Part shown: positions 45,633 to 57,000 of the stretch, piece by piece
How positions within the stretch are numbered: position 1 is the stretch's first letter
Layout: the number at the start of each line of letters is the position of its first letter
Program-made: the position numbers and the translations under genes
Assembly: GCA_965153355.1 (NCBI GenBank)
Contig: OZ231128.1
Coordinates: forward strand, 10,974,001 to 11,038,000
Direction: 5' to 3'
Source of the DNA: Flaccisagitta enflata
Lineage: Eukaryota > Chaetognatha > Sagittoidea > Aphragmophora
Length of the DNA stretch: 64,000 nucleotides
The notes under the pieces: generated by a model
What the model was told of the DNA's origin: nothing
The model's database searches: none
What the model saw: the letters and a program-made list of their open reading frames with translations, nothing else

Positions 45633-46330
45633 ACCTTATTATCATCATGGCCAATAACACCGATACAAAATCAAAAACATAGCAATTTGCAAATTAGCGG
45701 TTAAAATCGAATTCTGAAAAAAAAAAAAGAGTATGGTTGTTAAAAAATAAAAACGCTGAATGTTTAAAATCTATTACCTACAGTACTGTTTTTTTTTTGT
45801 CGATGGTCTAATCAATAAACCTTTTCCGTATTGATACACACGAATGTGACATGCACATACATACATAGTGACTGTACCTAAATGACAAAAAGCAATAAAA
45901 CTAACTTTCTCTGAGCAGATCATGTTGTGGGACTGTCTCAGGCTTCTATTGAAATCAATATTGGCTTTGAAATTCTACTTTTAGGTGGCCGCGCCTTATC
46001 TTCTATTAACCCTACCCGTATATGAAATCCAAAATTTCAAAGTACTCAAATTCCAATTATGACTTTTTCCAATTATGACTTTTTTTTACCAATTATGACT
46101 TTTTTTGATATTCCTATTAGAAGGTGGTCAAAAGTGCTGTCAAATGTTGCGAGAAACCTTTCCTTTTAATTTCTTTGCAAAATCATTGAACTTACCTTTT
46201 TAAAAAATCTTAAGCGTGGATTTTGATAATGATCCAGAAGGAATTTTGAAAAAAGAAAAGCACTTTCAACAGACAGTTTTTCATACGGATTTCAAATCTG
46301 CAGTCGAAATTTTGATTTGAACAATTGGAA
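45633..46330. other. Intergenic, no recognised gene
   Basis: TTCCAATTATGACTTTTT repeats three times at about 46050-46105. Nothing else; the missing first exon of the phosphatase could not be found here. Confidence 0.45.
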
Positions 46331-46494
46331 TTTTTAATTGCAGACACGAAACTCTATAAGAGACTTTGTTCGTCTGTCGGTTGGTCGGTTGGTTGGTCGG
46401 TCTGTAGAGGTGATTGAGTCGAAAAGTGGGAAAACGCGCATTTCTGCCCCTGCCCACCCGTCCGCAACTGGTGGCCGTGTATCCGGCCTTGTTT
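46331..46494 (+). mobile_element. HINE-like double-hairpin element, R subfamily
   Basis: Decayed hairpin AATTGCAGACACGAAACT, (GGTT/GGTC) core, intact 3' GTCCGCAACTGGTGGCCGTG, then TATCCGGCCTTGTTT. Confidence 0.83.
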
Positions 46495-46736
46495 GGTTTT
46501 CTATTGACCCATGGGAAGTTCAAGGTAAGGCGCAGCAACCAAGATGTAAAATTTTGAAGCTGAAAGTGATGACAATAGAAGCTCAAGACAGCTCCACAAC
46601 ATGAACTGCTCGGAGAATTTCGATTTTTTTGGTTTAAGTCATTTCAGCACACACTGATAAAAATTTTCAGTACACACTATTTTCCCATTGCCATTATGCA
46701 TAAGAGTTACTTGTTAACAGTGTTTGCTCTAGTACA

Positions 46737-46738
<2 letters not shown>

Positions 46739-46797
<59 letters not shown>
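46739..46797. repeat. (TC)n microsatellite acting as polypyrimidine tract
   Basis: Perfect (CT) run ending six bases before the acceptor ATTAG of the phosphatase exon at 46804. Confidence 0.95.
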
Positions 46798-46800
<3 letters not shown>

Positions 46801-46803
46801 TAG

Positions 46804-46961
46804 GATTCCAACGAGGTGGTGGTGTTATCATTCCAAATTTGCTTCCTCACAATAATTTCGATGAAGTGTTACCAAGGCTCGTGTTGGGCGACCAGATGTT
46901 GGGGCTGGATCCCAAACTCTGCGTGTCCAGAGGAATCACTCATGTTCTCAATGCTGCGCAG
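46804..46961 (+). CDS. DUSP3: DUSP3-like exon A
   Basis: Acceptor ATTAG/GA, donor CAG/GTTTGC. Encodes GGVIIPN ... EVLPRLVLGDQ ... GITHVLNAAQ. Confidence 0.9.
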
Positions 46962-48767
46962 GTTTGCAATACAGCGGCTCTGTGACTCTGTCAATCATAC
47001 AATAGAATTCCTAGGGCTAGAAAGAAAAGCCTTATTCACGGTTACACAATTTAGTCTTTTCTATCGTTTACAGATAGTGCACAAAAAGAATGAGGATTAT
47101 CTTTATACTTACATTGACTTAAATGAAGCGACATGAACAACTATGCAGAATATAATCTGAATTATGAATGTGCAAGTCACCATAGCATTTGCAGAATTTG
47201 TATTTGGGTTGTTATAAATGTGAATTGGAGGCTAATTTATAGTTAACCAATTTTTACAAGCTAACATTTCGCCTATAGGCTATGAACACGAGTAAATCAC
47301 GATTTAAAATTTTAAACTGAAGCCGTATTTTGATCAGTGAGGCATCCAATCATAAACAGAAAGCGTTCTTACACAGTTTCACAAAACCACACAGCGGCTT
47401 CTAGTTCTGCAAATAGTCTAACACTTATTTTTTTTTTTTTAACCTATGGAGGGTACCAAATTTGGAAATGTGAATACACAAGAGACCCTTTTTACGCCAC
47501 ATGGCATCAAATTTATGGGAATTCCCGCCAACGACACTATGGGTAAGTCATGCAATTTCCTGTCTGATTATAAACGGTATCTTCTGGAACGCCCTGTTGA
47601 CAAGCGCATAATTACCCCTACCCCCCCCCCCCCCTTGAGTGCTTCACATAGCAAAAGTTGCTTATTTCTTTTCATCCTCTTTACCTAATGTGGAGTGGCC
47701 AATTTTAGGACCCTTACCATTTTTCTTTTATCAAAAATCGATCATCTTCCATTTTTTAGAAAATTGTTTTTGAGAGCCTAATTTGTATATTGCAGTGGGA
47801 TAAAAAAGTATGCTGATCTTCTTTGAATTAGCTTTTATAAATTTCTGCTTTTTGAAGAATTGTTAATTCTTGTTCGAACAGCATTTAATCTCTCCGCGTA
47901 TTTCCCGGCAGCAACAGAGTTTATATCTAACGCACTCGCAGAGAACGAGGACACAAAAATCTACATTCATTGCGTACAGGTAATTTTATTGGGAAGTTTT
48001 TTCTGAAACGATTCAAATCTTTTGTTTTTTACGGGTTTTCATGCTTGGGCGAAGCTTAAATTCGGGCATATTTGGGTTGGGATGTAAGAAACCCAACTCT
48101 CACCTAGCCCTAACTCTTAACCCTAAAACCATCCCCAACCCCATCCCTTACCCTACCCCTTACCCTAAATTATAAACCCGCTTATTTGTACCTTTAATTG
48201 TTCTATGAGTAATACTTACTACTTACCGAAACAAGCAATAAAGCAGGTCTATGCTGACTTGCAAACAAAACAAGGCCGGATGCACGACTACCCAAGTAGT
48301 GTGGGGATGGGCAGGGGCCATATTTGAGGTAACTAAACCATTTGGGCAGGAGCAGTGAGGAAAAAAAATCATAAAAAAGTATAAAGTGTGACCGACCAAT
48401 CGACCCACCAACCGACGGACGGACAAAGCGGGGTGTAGAGTCGCAGGCACGCGACTAAAAAATCATGTCATGTATTGTATGTATTGTAATTCACTATTTG
48501 TATCCAATCACTTCCAATTCAATGGATCTCTTATTTTTTTAACTTTTTATTTATTATTGTCAGGGAATTTCTCGGTCGGCGACCATTTTGTGCGCTTATT
48601 TGATGATGGCACGCGGCATGTCCGCTGTTGACGCTCTCACCACCATACGGCACAAAAGAGAAGTATTTCCTAACCAAGGTTTCTTAATACAATTATGCAA
48701 TTTGGAAACAACGCTTGCCTCCGATATTTCCGACGATGCCTCGGCTAACGAAGAGAACGTTTCATAA
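46804..48767 (+). CDS. DUSP3: Atypical dual-specificity phosphatase, DUSP3 (VHR)-like, 5' incomplete
   Basis: Four exons (46804-46961, 47452-47542, 47882-47979, 48564-48767) join in phase into 183 residues plus stop; VHR has 185. The sequence reads EVLPRLVLGDQ, GITHVLNAAQGT, IPANDTMAFNLSAYF and IHCVQGISRSATILCAYLMM, then KREVFPNQGFLIQLC. The signature HCX5R is intact (Cys nucleophile, Arg phosphate binder), and the PANDT Asp matches the VHR general acid. It should hydrolyse phosphotyrosine/phosphothreonine, in mammals on MAP kinases; substrates here are unknown. The first codon is split, so at least one 5' exon with the start codon is missing or unrecognised upstream. It could equally be co-orthologous to DUSP13/26. 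Confidence 0.9.
47452..47542 (+). CDS. DUSP3: DUSP3-like exon B
   Basis: Acceptor TATGGAG/GGT after a poly-T tract, donor ATGG/GTAAGT (phase 1). Encodes GTKFGNVNTQE ... GIKFMGIPANDTM with the general-acid loop. Confidence 0.9.
47634..47870 (+). mobile_element. TIR element, TTGGGTGCTTCAC family (copy 3), one end only
   Basis: CTTGAGTGCTTCACATAGC and about 200 bp beyond match 41369-41590. The opposite TIR is missing. It fills most of the 339-bp intron between phosphatase exons B and C. Confidence 0.8.
47882..47979 (+). CDS. DUSP3: DUSP3-like exon C
   Basis: Acceptor TTCGAACAG, donor CAG/GTAATT (phase 0). Encodes AFNLSAYFPAATEFISNAL, then KIYIHCVQ with the catalytic Cys. Confidence 0.92.
48267..48463 (-). 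mobile_element. HINE-like double-hairpin element, C subfamily
   Basis: In phosphatase intron C-D, minus orientation: AAACAAGGCCGGATGCACGA, (GGAC/GACC) core, and 5' hairpin AGTCGCAGGCACGCGACT in plus reading at 48439-48456. Confidence 0.85.
48564..48767 (+). CDS. DUSP3: DUSP3-like exon D (last)
   Basis: Acceptor TATTGTCAG. Begins GISRS, completing HCX5RS, and ends at TAA after a short acidic tail. Confidence 0.93.
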   Translation, partial: GISRSATILCAYLMMARGMSAVDALTTIRHKREVFPNQGFLIQLCNLETTLASDISDDASANEENVS

Positions 48768-49540
48768 TTGTATCCACATCTGATATTGTTTACGATCATT
48801 TTCACAAAATACTAAAATCTCAAACAAAACCAATTTACAAAAATCTCGCAACTGATGCAACTGTAGTTGGTCGTGTTATCTGACCTTGTTCTTTGGGTGT
48901 TTTTTTTATTTTGGTTTTTTTTGTTTGTTTGTTTGTTTTTTTTTTTTGCTGGTTAATTGGTTGCATCACAATTACTATTACTTAGGTCATAAATTTGCTG
49001 TATTATCATTATTGTCATTTAACAATTTTGCTGTTCTTTCCCGGTTTATATTCTGAGAGTTAGTCCAAACAAAAAAGAATAAGCTAGCTGGTTATTGATT
49101 GCGAAATCTCATGTTTTGATTCATGCCCATATCAAAGAAGTGTTCTTTGCTGGCCTGGTCTGGTGTGTCAATATGCAACACATTAATCCCTGAGAGTATA
49201 AAGCTAGGGCATCACCGTTTTTCTTTTTTCAAATTTCTGTCATCTTTGGGTTTTTTTCGAAAGCCCCTAATTTGCATAAAGTATTTATCATGTTATCAAC
49301 TTTTCATCCTTTGCCTTGCAAAGTGGGGCATTCCAATTCCTTTTAAATGCTGCTATCCTCTTTAAAGCTTCACAGACAAGTGTCCGGTTTAATCATATCA
49401 AATTCAATGAAATAGTAAAATAATCTTCTTTGGTTAAAAGATTCGTCTCTTGGCGAACGAGGGTGACGACATCACGTTAGATTTCGATTGCGAAAAAAAT
49501 GATCGCCGACTGAATTTTGGAAAAAGGAAAACAGCGATCG
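48768..49540. other. Phosphatase 3' region and intergenic DNA
   Basis: Presumed 3' UTR and AT-rich sequence with poly-T runs. No gene recognised. Confidence 0.45.
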
Positions 49541-49622
49541 TTTCTAGGTGCGCCATAGCACCTCTATAACTAGCTCTGTCTGTTGGTTGGTTGGTTGGTT
49601 TGTCGGTCGGTCACGCTCAAGT
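49541..49622 (+). mobile_element. HINE-like element, G subfamily, 5' half
   Basis: AGGTGC-GCCATA-GCACCT hairpin, CTATAACTAGC, (GGTT)n(GGTC)n, then lost. Confidence 0.78.
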
Positions 49623-50253
49623 TGACTTGGCCCTGGCTATCGTCTGTGTTTGGACTCTCTCTGGTAACAAAAATTACATCTAGCTGTTTGTGATGTGTTT
49701 TTAATAGCGATTAAAAACTTCTATCACAAAATTAAAAACATCTTGATAAACGAATAAAAAAAAAGAAATAAGTGGTCAATCAATTGAATATGGTTGTTGA
49801 AAATGATGAGGAGAATGATGATGATAAAGCAGAGCTAAGAGTTTTTTTTGGTTGTTTCTAAAAAAAACCACTACAAAACGCTAGAAAGCAGGCGTCAGAT
49901 AGAATAGAAGTAGTTCACTTACACGACTTGGAAATGCTGTATAGAAGTAAGGGAGTACGAGATTTCCCAAAAATGAGCAAACTTCAAAAAACGGCCTCAG
50001 ATACTCAATAAACCTATGAGTGGGACCTTACTAAGTGGCAAATCACCAATCAGAACCCAGTCGGTGAAAAAAAACCCCGTGGATGGGCTCAAAAACCAAA
50101 TCGCGACTAATTTTCAAACGATTTTTCGCACTTAGTCAGATTTCAAAAGCTTATTTGTTCATTCAAAATTCAACTTTATAAAAAAAGTAAAGCACTGACC
50201 AGGCAGGATCAATATTTCTCAAAAACATGAATTTAGCATGTGCTTTAAATATA

Positions 50254-50428
50254 CAGTGGATCACCGCTAAAGTGCACCCGCAAATAAGGCATGCCCACCA
50301 ACAAGGCATATAACCTGTGGTCTCATAAGAGGTTTTTGTAGTTGTGTCTACAGTGGTAATAAGCCAACTTCACTGTAAGGCATAATTTTGCTCAGTCCCC
50401 TGGCATGTGCTCTAGTGAAGCTCAACTG
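50254..50428. mobile_element. pogo/Tigger-like MITE
   Basis: 175 bp, TA-flanked. CAGTGGATCACCGCTAAAGTG at the left and CTCTAGTGAAGCTCAACTG at the right are imperfect inverted repeats; same family as 59761-59934. Confidence 0.85.
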
Positions 50429-50509
50429 TATTTTAATCATTTCTCTTCAAATTAACTCCATTTTGTTAATTTAAACTAGCTCAGTAGTTTCTTTTCAGTT
50501 ACCCCCTCT

Positions 50510-50562
50510 CCTCCCTCTCTCTCTCTCCTTCTTTTCTTTCCTTTCTTTTCTCTCTCTCCACC

Positions 50563-50644
<82 letters not shown>
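50510..50644. repeat. (TC)n microsatellite
   Basis: Impure then pure dinucleotide run. Confidence 0.97.
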
Positions 50645-50645
<1 letters not shown>

Positions 50646-50668
50646 ACCTATCTTCTTTCTTTTAAAAT

Positions 50669-51310
50669 TTGGAAGGCCAAATTGGCCAGGACAAACTGAA
50701 AGCAGCCTTACTTATCACTTCTGACAAAAGCAAGGTAAAACTTAGGTGCTCAAAGGAGCTGGCGTTAAAGTTTGTTGCAATGGAGAATTTTTCAAATTCA
50801 TGGAACAGAGCTGAAGAATTCAGTGCATTTGAAGAGCAAAGACGACGTAGAAATGATGCTATGCTGATGAAGGAGGGAAGAATTGGCAAAGCAAGGCAAC
50901 TGACCAGCTAGACAGCTTTTTAGCATATCTTGAGTATAAGAAATATTATGAGAAAAAAACAGCAGGTACTTATGAAAAGACACAGTTGAAGCCACTTTCA
51001 GAAATGTTTACAGAGGATGAACTTTTTAAAAATTCCAATAGACAGCAAAGCAGGAGAGAACTACTCTGGACAGCTCAAAGCTAAAGGAGGTGTAGCATTT
51101 CAGGCCATAATCAGATTGGTACTCAAATTGATAGACAAAGCATTTGCAAAGGAAGCTGAATGCATGCTCAAAGACAAAAAATTGAAAGCCAAGCAAAAGG
51201 AAGTTGCAACACCAATCCAAAGAAACATCCCTCAGTGCCGTGCCGGCAGCATGAACATTTCTACCAAACTTCCTACAAGGAATTTTTACCTTGAAACCAT
51301 CGGGCAATTC
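50669..51310 (+). pseudogene. Decayed protein-coding-like region, unidentified (part 1)
   Basis: Charged coding-like text crosses frames: a frame to 50911 (KLKAALLITSDKSKVKLRC...), one base later QLDSFLAYLEYKKYYEKKT to 51061, then 51017 onwards (KAKGGVAFQAIIRLVLKLID). The texture is typical of a frameshifted gene or transposon ORF. I do not recognise the family. Confidence 0.4.
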
Positions 51311-51484
51311 AATATTAACGGCCTGTTTCTTTCAGGCCGTTGCCGGTATGTTTCTATCCTTCACTGTTTCTATAGGGATGAACCAAACGCCGATAGACAA
51401 GATTCTGCTGGGGTTTGTCTGCCGCTGTCTTCTTTCTTTTACAGATGGATTCAATTGCGATTGAGCTGGGCAGTGCTTAAGACA

Positions 51485-51850
51485 TCAGGAACAGCAACAG
51501 CCACAACAAGGACATCAACAACAACCACAACAACAACAGCGGCAACAACAACCACATCAATAATAACAATAACAACAACAACAAACAGCAGCATCAACAA
51601 TCACAGATCAATGACAGTGTCAACGACTGCGTCAATGATGGCAACAGCTGCGGCGACAGCTGCGGCGACAGCTATGGGGACCGCTGTGGCGACAATTATG
51701 GCGAAACATATGGAAACAGCAACGGCGATAGCAGTGGCGACACCAAAAACACCAATGATATTGGAACTTTATCAATAATGACAATGACAACAACAGCTAC
51801 AAAATAGGCGATATCAGCAACAACGACAATGACAACAACAATGACAACAT
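51485..51850. repeat. (CAA/ACA)n-rich low-complexity tract
   Basis: Degenerate CAACAACAA, partly GCGACAGCTGCG and CAATGACAAC. Confidence 0.9.
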
Positions 51851-52029
51851 CATGTTATTGGAATTGTTTTGGGACTATTAGGATCTAAAAACAAACTAAA
51901 ATCTATCAACTTGTGAATACGTGAACAAATCAAACACTATCTTACGTTTAAGGTTTTTGTACTAATAGCAACCATTTGTTTGGACCCCTTAGGGGTCTGT
52001 GTTGGTTGCTATATATCATATTATTATAT

Positions 52030-52850
52030 TATTATATTAGTTGCAGAAATTAAGACAGATTGGTCCAGGGCCCAAAAAGATTTGATGAAGTTTAAACTTG
52101 CTCTCACTGATCCAGAGACAGATAAGCTAGCCAGAGAGCAGTAAAAAAAACAAGGCAATGGCCTTGTGCCAAGATAATGGCAAGAAATATAAATGTGATG
52201 CTCCATTGACATCTCAAAATGAATTTCACAAATGCTACAATTGAATCAAGATGTTGAAAGAGCAGAATTAACTGTCCATTTTATGCAGAGAAATCAAGTT
52301 GAAAAAAAATCATTTTTTCTGAGTTGCCTTGTGACTTTGTTTACTTCAAGCAATGCAATATCAGTTCCAAATAAATGTATAAAAATCTACTAGCATTACA
52401 TTCTGTTGACTAATGCAATCAAAAATTCATTACAATTGATGATGTTTATGAAGCAACTAATATGCTTGATTCACCCACAGCACAGTCTCAAACAAAAAGA
52501 AAAAGATCTGCAGCAGCCACTTTAGCTGATCTTGAACTGGACTTCCAATGGCTACTTCAGGAGGAAGAGTTTCTTATTACTTTGGAAGTAGATGGTTGGA
52601 ATCTTGGGTCAGTCCAGTTATACCACTAGGAGCTAGATACCACTATTGTTCAAGCCCTCACCACTCAGAAAACTTGTGCAAAAGATGATGTAGAGAAAAC
52701 ATATTGGATTTACCCAACTGAAAAAGTAGTAGATCAGTTTGATAAGAAGTATATGCTTGAAATCACGCCCTTTGTTATATTTGCCAAAAACATTAAGCAA
52801 AAAGATTTGGTCTTTGCACTTCTCAACAGAGAGGTAATTGAGGCTCTGTG
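52030..52850 (+). pseudogene. Decayed protein-coding-like region, unidentified (part 2)
   Basis: Plus-strand text DLMKFKLALTDPETDKLARE at about 52075, and ATLADLELDFQWLLQEEEF through YWIYPTEKVVDQFDKKYMLE to about 52850 with one in-frame stop. It may belong with the block at 50669. No family recognised. Confidence 0.4.
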
Positions 52851-52859
52851 AGGATAATT

Positions 52860-53607
52860 CATCACCTCTAATGCCCAAGAATAGTAGCATAGTAGAGGTT
52901 AAGAAAAATTCATGACCATTCATGATCTGACCTATGATTTAGCTCTCCCTCTTACATAAATCTTATAAATTGGATAATTGCACTGCTGTTTCATAGAACT
53001 TTGTTTGACTAGGATTGAGTTATTTGATTGATAAAATGATTACTATTTTATTACAGATCACTAGCTTAACTGAGAGTTTGCTAGGTTTTACTAATATCAT
53101 GGCTAGGAGCTAGTTAAATAGCTAGATATATTGATCTCAGTAACAGTTTTTCCATTTTTGCCCATTTTTCTGCAATTTTTATCATTTTTTACCTGCTGAT
53201 AGTTAAAATTTCTAGTTAGTTTTTTTTCCAAGGGATGAAGAATGCTACTGAGGCATGGCGTGAACAACAGGAGTTGGAAAAAGCAAAAAAAATTTGAAAA
53301 GTTTTAGCCATTCATAAAAAAATGCTAAAAAACACTAATAAAACAACAAAAATAATGCGAAAATTGGTTTTTGGGGCCATCCGCGGGGTATTTTTTGAGT
53401 GACAGCCCCAAAATTGATGGAAAACCTCATATTTTGGGCCCACTGACATGAAAATCAAGTATCTGAGGCGAGATTTTGACTTGCCCTACACTCGTACTCC
53501 CTTAATAGAAGTAAAATTGAAAAGGGAATTTTACAATTCTAAGGCCATCAATCCACAGGAAACAAGGCCGAAATTCGACCGACAGTTGCGTCCTTTGTGC
53601 TATATTC

Positions 53608-53611
<4 letters not shown>
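52860..53611. other. Intergenic, no recognised content
   Basis: AT-rich; nothing supported. Confidence 0.4.

Positions 53612-53669
<58 letters not shown>
53612..53669. repeat. (GA)n microsatellite
   Basis: Perfect run abutting the truncated HINE-like element at 53668. Confidence 0.97.
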
Positions 53670-53670
<1 letters not shown>

Positions 53671-53724
53671 GGACCGAAAAACCAACGGCCTCTTCTAGAG
53701 ATGCGAGGACGCATCCAGAAAAAA
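53668..53724 (-). mobile_element. HINE-like element, D subfamily, 5' end only
   Basis: Minus orientation: hairpin GGATGC-GTCCTC-GCATCT and CTAGAAGAGGC; the core is replaced by the (GA)n array. Confidence 0.72.
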
Positions 53725-53859
53725 AAAAAAAAAAAAAAGCATTAATTGCAAGTAGGCGATTATTCGTTCTACAAATAAGAGAAAAGGTAGATATAAAATG
53801 CGTAAACGTATTGATTGCGAATAAGTTTACAATCAAAAGGCAGTTCGTTGATGTCTATC

Positions 53860-54000
53860 TCAGGCGGGTCGCTCCATGGCATAGTTCGTCTCGCCCTTTT
53901 CCTGATATTTATCCATCTGTTTCAGCGTCACCACATCGCTCGGATCACCCTGAAGATTGTTAAAGTGGGGTTTACAACATGAGGGGGGTTTCAGTTGGGC
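53860..54000 (-). CDS. SLC5A7: SLC5A7 last exon (cytoplasmic tail)
   Basis: [13 protein letters not shown] ... [22 protein letters not shown] and TGA. Acceptor TTTATTTCAG. Confidence 0.9.
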   Translation of the reverse strand, partial: AQLKPPSCCKPHFNNLQGDPSDVVTLKQMDKYQEKGETNYAMERPA

Positions 54001-57000
54001 CTGAAATAAAGAGAACATGACCAAATAAGTCAAAATTGTAGGGACGGACAGACAGACCAAAGCGAAGGACGGACAGATTATATAGCGACGCGCCGTCCCG
54101 AAGGACGGACGGACACACACTCAAATCCACCACTGCATCCAAATAGCGCGTTTTCACAATTTTCCAGTCGAGCATGACAAACGGACCAACCTGTAGACGT
54201 AGATGGACGGAGAGACAGTCAAAGCCTCTTAAATAGAATGGCAAGTCCGCCGCTAAAAATCAAATCGCGAAATAACTTCACCTGATAAACTTTGAGGAAG
54301 TCGAACTTTTTGAGTCCTTTGACGACGAAAAGGTAATGAGTGAGCATAGAAATGAGCAGCAAAGAAACAAACGACATAATCATGGCGAATGTTCGGAATG
54401 GAAACAATTGCCCAGCAGCGCCATTGTACGTCATCGTGCCGTCGTCATTTTCGGTAAATTCTTTGTAAAATGGATACGCTACCCACGGCTCCATGTCCAT
54501 TACAATTTCTTGACCTGGAGGCAGATAGGGGAGAGAGAGAAGATGAAGACGAAGAAGAAAAAAAAGATGAAGAAGAAAAAGAAGATGTGCGCGTGTGTTT
54601 GTACGAGCGCGTCTGTATGTATCCATAGCGGAACAAAAACATAAACAACAACAACAACAAAAATAACGACGACAACAACAACAACACAAATAACGACGAC
54701 AACAACAACAACAAAAATAACGACGACAACAACAACAACTACAACAACAACAACAAACATACAAACCTATTTTAACCCTTTCGCCGCCGATAAGCCTCAA
54801 AACGAGACCGATGATATAACCCACGATGGAGCCGTAAATATTGACGAAGGGAATGTAAATCGCGGCTACGAGTTGAGGAAAGAGAATGACGAAGACAAAG
54901 TCGGCGCAGAGATAGAACAGACCGTAGACGGATTTGACAAGGAGGCCCAGAGTTAGAGCCAAACCCCCAATCACCACCACGGCTACGCGAATCACCCAGA
55001 TAAACTCGCGATCAGAGGCCTTGTAAAAAAGTGGTGGGGAAAAAAAAGGAAAAACAAGGTCATTAGACCTAAGTCGCGTGCATCGGCATTTTTACATAAG
55101 GTCGGACAGACGGACAGATGGACAGACAGACAGGCAGACAGAGTGGAATTTTCAAAATGACCTTTGAATTAGCGGTCTCAACCTCCCGAGTGTATTCTCT
55201 AACGTACAAAAGTCTCAAAAACAGGAAAAAAAGTGATTTGTGACGTACGGACGGATGGACCGACCGACGGACGGACCAAAAAGTCGCATAGCACACGACT
55301 AAAAATATTTGAAAACGGATATTAGGCCCTGGAGCTCTTTCTTGTCATTGGCATTTGTGTATCAAACAGCTGAAAGTTATTGATTTTTTCTATTACTGAG
55401 TTGTCAGTTTGTTATTTTGAATGATTTCATGGTAATGCTGAGATGGTCTTAGTTTTTGTTTAATACTAAGGATAGGTCCGGATAAAAAACCAATGAGACC
55501 TCTAGAATATCCAATTCGTAAATGTATAGAAGCTAATCATCAGCTAGAACATATCTTGGGAGAGGCTACGGATGATCTAAAGACAGTACGTGTGATAAAA
55601 GCTAAACAGGGACTGTTACTTATTGCATCCATTGATTGCTAAAGTCTTTAAAAACTGGATGTGTGAATTACTCTATTACACCTCCAAAGGCTCTCATCCT
55701 TGATATACGTAAGAAAGGGGCTGAGCTGTAATGTTGTCCAACTATCATGAGTCATCTTTTTAATCTGGCTCGTATAATGACGAACACAGGAGGAGGAGAC
55801 TTCGTACAGCCGTGAAAAAATTTGCAGCGCTGCGGTGTAGAGTATCGTTGGTGGCCACAGCCCCTGCTAGGTACCGTGAAGTAACCGACCTGGCGGCCGG
55901 CGATACAAATGAAGCGATCAAGGCACGGTTGCGCCAAGCGATCGCACTGCCGTTCACGGCAGATTTCCTAATTTGCATATTGTAGTTAGTGAGAAGGAAT
56001 TTTTCAGAATTTATTTTTCTTCAAGATAAGTGCACCTTTCAATTTAAGTCATGGGTGTGACGCCGATTAAATCAACTTCAAGGTATTTTTGATATATTTC
56101 TATCGGTATCTTTACTGAAATGATATTTTGTTAACTACTCTTGCGCTTTTCTTTCCTCGCCACTGTTACCCGCGAGGAGAGTTTTGATAAATCATTCCGA
56201 CGGCAATATGTAAATGAGGTTTTCGTTGGACGTCGAGCGTTAAACAGAAGATGCACTTTTGAATGGTGGATCAAATCATTTGAGTTCAGAGAAACCTTAG
56301 GGCGCTAAGCTGGTATTTCTATCCTTTTTAGTCGCGTGCTACGCGTCTCTACACCCCTCTTTGTCGGTCCGTCGGTCCGTCCGTTGGTCACACTTTACTT
56401 TTTGGGGGGTTTTTGGGGTTTTTGGCCTCACTGCTCCTGCCCAAATGATCTGGTGACCTCAAATGAGGCCCCTGCCCACTCGCACGCGACTGGGGTAGCC
56501 GTGTATCCGGCCTTGTTCGATTGGAAATGGTATTAGTTTGAAAACGTTGCCAAATTTGCTTTTGCAGTCTCGTAGAAAAAGAGGCATTTTAGCAAAATAG
56601 TCATACACTTTGAAAGGCTGTAACTTTTAAGCAGTTGGTGATACAGATCTGGGACTAGTCTAGAATGAAAGATCTTTTGAAAATCTTCAAAATCACTCTT
56701 TCTGTTAAAGGTTCAAATCATTTTTTGTAAATCTTTCATCAACTCATACAAAGGTGTGTCTTTTTTTTAAATCCATGTAGTAAGTATGAGCTTTTTACTA
56801 ACTAGTTTGGGGTGCCTCGACCACTTCTCAGAGTTTAAGACACAGTTTACTTAAAACAAGGCCGTATACACGGCTACCGAAGTCGCGGGAGTGGGCAGGG
56901 GCAGTGATAAAAAGGCTAACCTGAGATATTGGGCAATAGCAGTAGTGCAAAAACGCAAAAAAAAAAAAAACTAACGGTGACGGACGGACCGATCGACATA

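Noticed and set aside
48100-48175. Interstitial telomere-like CCCTAA/CCCTTA text
   Set aside because: Degenerate and short, mixed with ACCCCATCCC; not a convincing telomeric array. The same applies to GGCTAGGG at 17488-17520.
54219-54995. Single 258-codon open frame as one uninterrupted exon
   Set aside because: The middle is CCCC/RRYF translation of the (AAC)n tract; GT and AG borders and matching phases show two SLC5A7 exons with an intron between them.
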